Shown here: positions 6,534 to 10,346 of the stretch, in pieces
Position numbering within the stretch: position 1 is the stretch's first letter
Layout: each line of letters begins with the position of its first letter
Origin: an uncultured bacterium
Lineage (GTDB): Bacteria > Bacteroidota > Bacteroidia > Bacteroidales > Marinifilaceae
Length of the DNA stretch: 10,346 nt
Reading direction: 5' to 3'
Assembly: GCA_905215395.1 (NCBI GenBank)
Contig: CAJMQA010000103.1
Span: 1 to 10,346 of the forward strand
Notes under the pieces: model-generated
What the model was told of the DNA's origin: nothing
Database searches by the model: none
What the model saw: only the letters and a program-made list of their open reading frames with translations
Translations under genes and position numbers: made by a program

Positions 6534-7025
6534 TCAATATAGCTTTATCCACTCATAAGCATTTCCGGAATGATCCATAAAACGGATAAAATCCTCTGTT
6601 TTGATGGCCAGGGAGGCCCGGTTATCATTCGGATGAAATGAAAGCTTCCCGGCCCGTTTCAGGTTTTCATCCAGAAAAACATATACATGGTGATCTGTAT
6701 CGTTCACTAAGCCGAAAGGACTCACCGAACCAGGCTTCAGCCCCAAATATTTATCCATCCTTTGTTCAGAAGCAAAACTCAGTTTTCCCTGATGTAAAAG
6801 CTGCTCCAGATCATGAATGGCCAGATTCTGATCGCAATGGAAAATGACCAGATAATGACGGTTCCCTTTGTGATTCCGGAAAAACAGATTTTTACAATGT
6901 GTGCTATCCAGATTGGTCCAATACTGTTTTGCAATCTCGATAGTAGGAGCCTCCGGATGTTCCAGATAATCAAACTCTATACCCAAAGATCTTAAAGTCT
7001 CATAAACTTTTTCTTGTCCGATCAT
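6534..7025 (-). CDS. ProXp-ala-type prolyl-tRNA deacylase (YbaK/EbsC superfamily)
   Basis: This is a free-standing trans-editing protein that hydrolyses Ala mischarged on tRNA(Pro) by prolyl-tRNA synthetase, acting in the cytosol. The single 163-aa domain of the YbaK/INS fold matches the PrdX/ProXp-ala branch in order: an N-terminal helix (YETLRSLGIEFDYLEHPE), then CKNLFFRNHKGNRHYLVI with the conserved lysine K45, then LGLKPGSVSPFGLVND carrying the GxxSP substrate loop, and SFHPNDNRASLAI near the end. YbaK proper (Cys-tRNA(Pro) editing) has a different spacing around these motifs, so ProXp-ala is the better fit. The start ATG 7025 lies 2 nt past the stop of the upstream radical SAM gene, indicating translational coupling in one operon. 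Substrate specificity is inferred from sequence only. Confidence 0.88.
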   Translation of the reverse strand: MIGQEKVYETLRSLGIEFDYLEHPEAPTIEIAKQYWTNLDSTHCKNLFFRNHKGNRHYLVIFHCDQNLAIHDLEQLLHQGKLSFASEQRMDKYLGLKPGSVSPFGLVNDTDHHVYVFLDENLKRAGKLSFHPNDNRASLAIKTEDFIRFMDHSGNAYEWIKLY

Positions 7026-7027
7026 AA

Positions 7028-7972
7028 CTATAACCCAATTTCAGTTCGAATATATTTTTTGCCTTGCCAGGCATCCCGTTCACGCAGACGCTTCTCCAGC
7101 TTAGCGACAAATTCATAATTCTTGATTCCCCATTTCGGGGCGATCAGATATTCCACCGGAGCCTGATTTACAAATCGTTCCAAATAGACATCCGGACGAA
7201 TATGCTCAATGACATCCACGACAAAATCCAGATACTCTTCGGGACTATACAAACGGAATTGCGACGGATCTTTCAGATATTGCTCAGCCATACGCGTATT
7301 CCGGATGATTTGTAACTGATGTAGTTTCAATACATGAATCGGCAGATTACACAAACGCACAGCTCCCTCCAACATAGATGCCCGGCTTTCACCCGGTAAG
7401 CCGAATATCAAATGCGCACCTATCCGGATTCCCCGCTCCGCCGTCATCCGGATAGCCTGCTCTGCCTCAGCAAAGCTATGTCCCCGGTTGATACCCCTCA
7501 ACACTTCATCATTAACCGATTCTACCCCGTATTCCATACAGACATAATGCTTCCGCGCAAGTTCCGCAATGTAATCCAGCACCTCTTCGGTCACCACATC
7601 TGGACGGGTAGCAATCACCAACCCTATGATATCCTGGCATGCCAACGCCTCTTCATATCTCTCCCGAAGTATTTCCAGAGAAGCATAAGTGTTAGAGTAA
7701 GCTTGAAAATAAGCCAGATATTTCTGCCCCTCATACTTTCTGGCAAAAAACAACCGTCCTTCTTCTATCTGCTGCTTAATTCCTTTTACAGCCCTGCAAT
7801 AATCCGGATTGAAACTCTCATTATTACAGAAAGTACACCCCCCACTACCCTTCACCCCATCACGGTTCGGACAGGTGAAACCAGCATCAACCGACAATTT
7901 CTGCACCCGCTCATTAAATAATCCTTTAAAAAAAGCAGGGTAATCATTATATCTCTTTTCTGTTCGTCCCAT
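7028..7972 (-). CDS. TIGR01212/YhcC-like radical SAM protein
   Basis: Radical SAM proteins use a 4Fe-4S cluster to cleave S-adenosylmethionine and start radical chemistry; the reaction of this subfamily is not established. The cluster motif is unusual: C34 in FTCPNRDG, then C46 and C49 in GGCTFCNN, that is C-x11-C-x2-C instead of C-x3-C-x2-C. That spacing, the YFQAYSNTY stretch, the ATRPD segment, YGVESVNDEVLRGINRGH and HLIFGLPGE are all hallmarks of TIGR01212/YhcC proteins. The 314-aa length is normal. The start is secure, because an in-frame stop lies one codon upstream of ATG 7972. It is the first gene of an operon with the tRNA deacylase, 2 nt apart, which hints at a tRNA or translation link, but the spacing alone does not prove it. 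Confidence 0.92.
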   Translation of the reverse strand: MGRTEKRYNDYPAFFKGLFNERVQKLSVDAGFTCPNRDGVKGSGGCTFCNNESFNPDYCRAVKGIKQQIEEGRLFFARKYEGQKYLAYFQAYSNTYASLEILRERYEEALACQDIIGLVIATRPDVVTEEVLDYIAELARKHYVCMEYGVESVNDEVLRGINRGHSFAEAEQAIRMTAERGIRIGAHLIFGLPGESRASMLEGAVRLCNLPIHVLKLHQLQIIRNTRMAEQYLKDPSQFRLYSPEEYLDFVVDVIEHIRPDVYLERFVNQAPVEYLIAPKWGIKNYEFVAKLEKRLRERDAWQGKKYIRTEIGL

Positions 7973-8176
7973 AAATCATACAAAATTAGAAATATCACAG
8001 CAGTCTTCCTCATTTTTTTGATTTTTTTAGTATACATAGCTCGAATCCATTGAAATAAGTGCCAGAAGATACTCCCATCATTTGTCAGAATCATATTTCT
8101 TTCCACAGTAAAACACTATACCTTTCTACTTTTCGAAAACGTTTGTATAATAGAGAATTAGAAAAAGAAGAAGTTC
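7973..8176. other. Noncoding divergent spacer, left part
   Basis: No convincing gene is seen in the 354 nt between the radical SAM gene and ppdK. Readings that cross it enter the neighbours out of frame and have no family features. Present are: a -7 box for the minus-strand gene at 7981-7988; two ATTTTTTT tracts (8012-8019 and 8021-8028), A-tracts on the minus strand upstream of that promoter and possibly UP-element-like; adjoining palindromes TTTTCGAAAA (8130-8139) and AAACGTTT (8137-8144); and an 8-bp A/T-rich hairpin, AAAAAGAA/TTCTTTTT (8162-8181), running into the ppdK -33 region. Functions are unproven. Confidence 0.5.
7981..7988 (-). promoter_or_regulatory. -7 box of the radical SAM/deacylase operon
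   Basis: On the minus strand TAATTTTG fits TAnnTTTG. Its last base is only 8 nt before ATG 7972, so the transcript would be leaderless or nearly so. No -33 TTG is visible at the expected distance; A-tracts lie further upstream. Confidence 0.4.
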
Positions 8177-8208
8177 TTTTTAGAATACAAAAAAAAAATC
8201 TATATTTG
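8177..8208 (+). promoter_or_regulatory. ppdK promoter
   Basis: TATATTTG at 8201-8208 is a perfect TAnnTTTG -7 box. TTTT at 8177-8180, 20 nt upstream, is one base from the -33 TTTG. The start would fall near 8213, leaving a leader of about 115 nt before the ATG, much longer than the others predicted in the window. Confidence 0.6.
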
Positions 8209-8251
8209 CAGTTCTGAAAAGCATAGAAAAACTGCATTTCAGGAAACTGTA
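8207..8251 (+). repeat. Imperfect inverted repeat at the ppdK transcription start
   Basis: TGCAGTTCTGAAA (8207-8219) pairs with TTTCAG-GA-AACTGTA (8237-8251). This is 13 pairs including one G-T, interrupted by a 2-nt bulge (8243-8244) and closing a 17-nt loop. The outer part overlaps the -7 box, so it may act as a DNA operator, or only the inner CTGAAA/TTTCAG may be in the RNA. Function is not known. Confidence 0.4.
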
Positions 8252-8289
8252 TATCAATCGTTTATAATAACAATTCTTAATAATAAACC

Positions 8290-8306
8290 ATCCTCTTTCG
8301 GAGGAT
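8290..8306 (+). promoter_or_regulatory. Leader hairpin upstream of ppdK start
   Basis: ATCCTC (8290-8295) and GAGGAT (8301-8306) form a perfect 6-bp stem around TTTCG, with a possible seventh T-G pair. It ends 20 nt before ATG 8327 and locks a GGAGG (8300-8304) in the stem. That GGAGG is too far (22 nt) to serve as an ordinary ribosome-binding site and lies in a phylum that mostly does without them. A role in mRNA stability or translation is inferred only from position. Confidence 0.5.
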
Positions 8307-8326
8307 ATAAACAAATCTAAAAAAAT

Positions 8327-10346
8327 ATGAGTACGAAGTACGTTTACACATTCGGAGACGGAAAAGCAGAAGGCAAGGCAGATATGAAAAATCTGCTGGG
8401 TGGTAAAGGTGCGAACCTTGCCGAGATGAACCTGATCGGCCTGCCTGTACCTGCTGGTTTTACTATTACAACTGAAGTTTGTACACTTTACAATCAGCAA
8501 GGCAAGGAAGCTGTTGTAAAATTAATTGAAGACCAGGTAAAAGCCGGAATTGCACACATGGAAAAAATCATGAACGCAAAATTCGGTTCCAAAGGTGAGG
8601 CTTTTCCCTTGATGGTATCCGTACGTTCCGGAGCCCGTGTTTCCATGCCGGGTATGATGGACACCGTACTGAACCTGGGTATCAATGACGATGCAGTGAA
8701 ATTACTGGCAGAGAAATCAGGAAATGCCCGTTTTGCTTGGGACTCTTACCGCCGTTTCATCCAGATGTACGGAGACGTAGTTATGGGTGTTGCTGCCGGC
8801 AAAGGTGAACACAATCCGTTTGAAGTAGAAATTGATAAGCTGAAAGCAGCTAAAAATGTAAAGAATGATACAGACTTCACAGCTGAAGATCTACAGGAAC
8901 TCGTAGAAAGCTTTAAGAGAGTTGTGAAGAACAAAACCGGAAAAGATTTCCCGACTTGTCCGTGGGAACAGCTTTGGGGAGCCATCTGCGCTGTATTCGA
9001 TTCCTGGATGACTGAACGTGCCGTATTGTACCGTCAGTTAAATCAGATTCCGGAAGAATGGGGTACTGCTGTAAACGTACAGTCTATGGTTTATGGTAAT
9101 ATGGGTAAAAATTCTGCCACAGGTGTTGCTTTCAGCCGTGACGCTGCTACCGGAGAAGATATTTTCAACGGAGAATATCTGATCGATGCACAGGGAGAAG
9201 ATGTTGTTGCCGGTATCCGTACACCCCAGGAAATCACTATTGAAGGTTCACGTCGTTGGGCTAAACAGCAGGGGATTTCAGAAGAAGAGCGTGCCAGCAA
9301 ATATCCGTCATTGGAAGAAGCCATGCCGCAAGCATACGCAGACTTGAATGCAGTTCAGGAAAAGCTGGAAGACCATTTCCACGATATGCAGGATATGGAA
9401 TTCACCATCCAGGACGGTAAACTGTGGATGTTACAGACCCGTAACGGAAAACGTACCGGTGCTGCTATGGTGAAAATGGCTGTTGATATGCTGAAACAAG
9501 GTATGATCGATGAAAAAACCGCTCTTTTGCGTCAGGAACCGGCAAAATTAGATGAATTACTTCATCCGGTATTCAACAAAGAAGCCCTGAAAAAAGCAAA
9601 TACCATTACCAAAGGTCTGCCGGCATCTCCGGGAGCTGCCTGTGGCCGTGTCGTATTCTTCGCCGACGAAGCTGAAGAATGGAAAAACAGAGGCGAAAAA
9701 GTAATTCTGGTACGTCTGGAAACTTCTCCGGAAGACCTGCGTGGCATGAATGTTTCTGAAGGTATTCTGACTGCACGTGGCGGAATGACCTCTCATGCTG
9801 CTGTGGTTGCACGTGGAATGGGTAAATGTTGTGTTTCCGGAGCTGGAGACATCGTTGTGGATTATGCTCAACGGAACTTCTGCGTAAACGGAACCCTGGT
9901 TAAAGAAGGAGACTGGATTTCATTGAACGGTTCTACCGGTGAGGTGTACCTGGGAAAAGTAGCTACAGAAGATGCAACCCTGGATGATGACTTTACAGCC
10001 ATCATGAACCTGGCCGAAAAATATACGCGTATGTACGTACGTACCAATGCCGATACCCCGAACGATGCCCGTAAAGCCCGCGAATTCGGAGCGAAAGGTG
10101 TTGGCCTTTGCCGTACAGAACATATGTTCTTCGAAGGACACCGCATCGACGCTATGCGTGAAATGATTCTTTCCGATACAGTAGAAGGACGCCGCGAAGC
10201 CTTGAATAAAATCCTGCCGATGCAGAGAGGGGACTTTGAAGGAATCCTGGAAGCTATGAATGGATTGGGAGTTACCATCCGTCTGCTTGATCCACCTTTG
10301 CATGAATTCACCCCGAACGAACCTGCTTCACAGCAATATATGGCAC
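8327..10346 (+). CDS. ppdK: Pyruvate, phosphate dikinase (C-terminal end outside window)
   Basis: The enzyme interconverts pyruvate, ATP and phosphate with PEP, AMP and PPi in cytosolic central carbon metabolism; in gut anaerobes it can run glycolytically, using PPi. The first 673 codons are present. The ATP-grasp nucleotide-binding domain runs from about 18 to 420 (NLLGGKGANLAEM; MVSVRSGARVSMPGMMDT; VWEQ-type segment PCPWEQLWGAI). The phosphohistidine domain has H490 in GGMTSHAAVVARG, with T488 two residues before it, the position modified by regulatory proteins in plants. The TIM-barrel PEP/pyruvate domain starts near 560 with R596 (GLCRTEH) and R652 (IRLLDPP). Each lies 35 residues after its counterpart in the 874-aa Clostridium symbiosum enzyme (H455, R561, R617), so this is the long form of about 900 aa; the remaining acidic and Cys residues lie beyond the edge. 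Arg codons are almost all CGT, unlike the neighbours, as in highly expressed genes. Confidence 0.97.
   Translation, partial: MSTKYVYTFGDGKAEGKADMKNLLGGKGANLAEMNLIGLPVPAGFTITTEVCTLYNQQGKEAVVKLIEDQVKAGIAHMEKIMNAKFGSKGEAFPLMVSVRSGARVSMPGMMDTVLNLGINDDAVKLLAEKSGNARFAWDSYRRFIQMYGDVVMGVAAGKGEHNPFEVEIDKLKAAKNVKNDTDFTAEDLQELVESFKRVVKNKTGKDFPTCPWEQLWGAICAVFDSWMTERAVLYRQLNQIPEEWGTAVNVQSMVYGNMGKNSATGVAFSRDAATGEDIFNGEYLIDAQGEDVVAGIRTPQEITIEGSRRWAKQQGISEEERASKYPSLEEAMPQAYADLNAVQEKLEDHFHDMQDMEFTIQDGKLWMLQTRNGKRTGAAMVKMAVDMLKQGMIDEKTALLRQEPAKLDELLHPVFNKEALKKANTITKGLPASPGAACGRVVFFADEAEEWKNRGEKVILVRLETSPEDLRGMNVSEGILTARGGMTSHAAVVARGMGKCCVSGAGDIVVDYAQRNFCVNGTLVKEGDWISLNGSTGEVYLGKVATEDATLDDDFTAIMNLAEKYTRMYVRTNADTPNDARKAREFGAKGVGLCRTEHMFFEGHRIDAMREMILSDTVEGRREALNKILPMQRGDFEGILEAMNGLGVTIRLLDPPLHEFTPNEPASQQYMA

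Noticed and set aside
7412..7921. 169-codon plus-strand open frame opposite the radical SAM gene
   Set aside because: The minus strand carries all the radical SAM motifs. The antisense translation is Ser/Pro/His-rich with no domain, and there is no promoter.
7852..8106. 84-codon minus-strand frame covering the start of the radical SAM gene and part of the spacer
   Set aside because: Its last third is an out-of-frame reading of the radical SAM 5' end. The rest is Lys/Ile-rich, as expected from A/T-rich noncoding DNA.
8146..8151. TATAAT resembling a sigma70 -10 box
   Set aside because: Bacteroidota housekeeping promoters use TAnnTTTG, there is no TTGACA-like box at 17 nt, and a perfect Bacteroidota box lies downstream at 8201.
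8162..8181. AAAAAGAA/TTCTTTTT hairpin as an intrinsic terminator
   Set aside because: It is an A/T-only weak stem with a single G-C pair, no transcript is expected to arrive there because the flanking genes diverge, and it overlaps the ppdK -33 region.
8207..8242. Possible H-type pseudoknot, TGCAGT/ACTGCA crossed with CTGAAA/TTTCAG
   Set aside because: One crossing loop would have zero length over a 6-bp stem, which is not sterically workable, and the first arm lies at or before the predicted transcript start.
8300..8304. GGAGG as a Shine-Dalgarno site for ppdK
   Set aside because: It is 22 nt from ATG 8327, with no closer start codon in frame, and is paired in a stem.
8180..8500. Minus-strand frame across the ppdK promoter and start, and longer antisense frames to 10311
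   Set aside because: They lie opposite ppdK, whose protein matches its family without a break. Biased codon use in ppdK opens antisense frames by chance.
1..10346. CRISPR arrays, insertion sequences, tRNA or rRNA genes, phage or defence genes
   Set aside because: No regularly spaced repeats, transposase motifs, terminal repeats or tRNA-like cloverleaf were seen on either strand; all long open frames belong to housekeeping-type families.

Overview
The window looks like a chromosomal segment of a gut-type member of the Bacteroidales (Bacteroidota). The evidence is the two-domain form of LptD typical of this phylum, an M64 peptidase with its own N-terminal domain, a long-form pyruvate phosphate dikinase, moderate G+C with A/T-rich start regions lacking Shine-Dalgarno sequences, and promoter boxes of the Bacteroidota type (TAnnTTTG near -7). 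The genus cannot be fixed from the sequence; Odoribacteraceae-like would be a guess only. No mobile element, CRISPR array, tRNA or rRNA was seen.

Layout. (1) 1-1526, minus strand: an envelope pair, a secreted cell-wall amidase with a SPOR-like tail followed 24 nt later by an MCE/MlaD-type lipid-transport protein that runs off the left edge. (2) 1527-1641: a 115-nt divergent control region with a 17-bp imperfect palindrome. (3) 1642-4428, plus: an LptD-like outer-membrane LPS assembly protein, probably starting at TTG and carrying a possible lipobox. (4) 4428-4465: a perfect 13-bp inverted repeat between convergent genes. (5) 4470-5135, minus: a flavin-fold PNPOx-like protein fused to a zinc ribbon. 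(6) 5198-6484, plus: an exported M64-family zinc peptidase, divergently expressed from (5) through overlapping promoter boxes and closed by a strong bidirectional terminator. (7) 6534-7972, minus: a two-gene operon of a TIGR01212/YhcC-like radical SAM protein and a ProXp-type Ala-tRNA(Pro) deacylase, 2 nt apart. (8) 7973-8326: a 354-nt noncoding region with divergent promoters and a structured ppdK leader. (9) 8327-10346, plus: the first 673 codons of pyruvate phosphate dikinase, cut by the right edge.

How the genes fit together. The left 4.4 kb is envelope biology: peptidoglycan cleavage, phospholipid traffic and LPS insertion share one divergent promoter region. The middle holds a secreted peptidase and a probable stress-type flavoprotein, each its own transcript. 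The right holds translation quality control next to a central-carbon enzyme with high-expression codon choice. No clearly new multi-gene system is visible. The most interesting signals are the lptD start and lipobox, the palindrome at the amidase/lptD promoters, and the ppdK leader hairpins.
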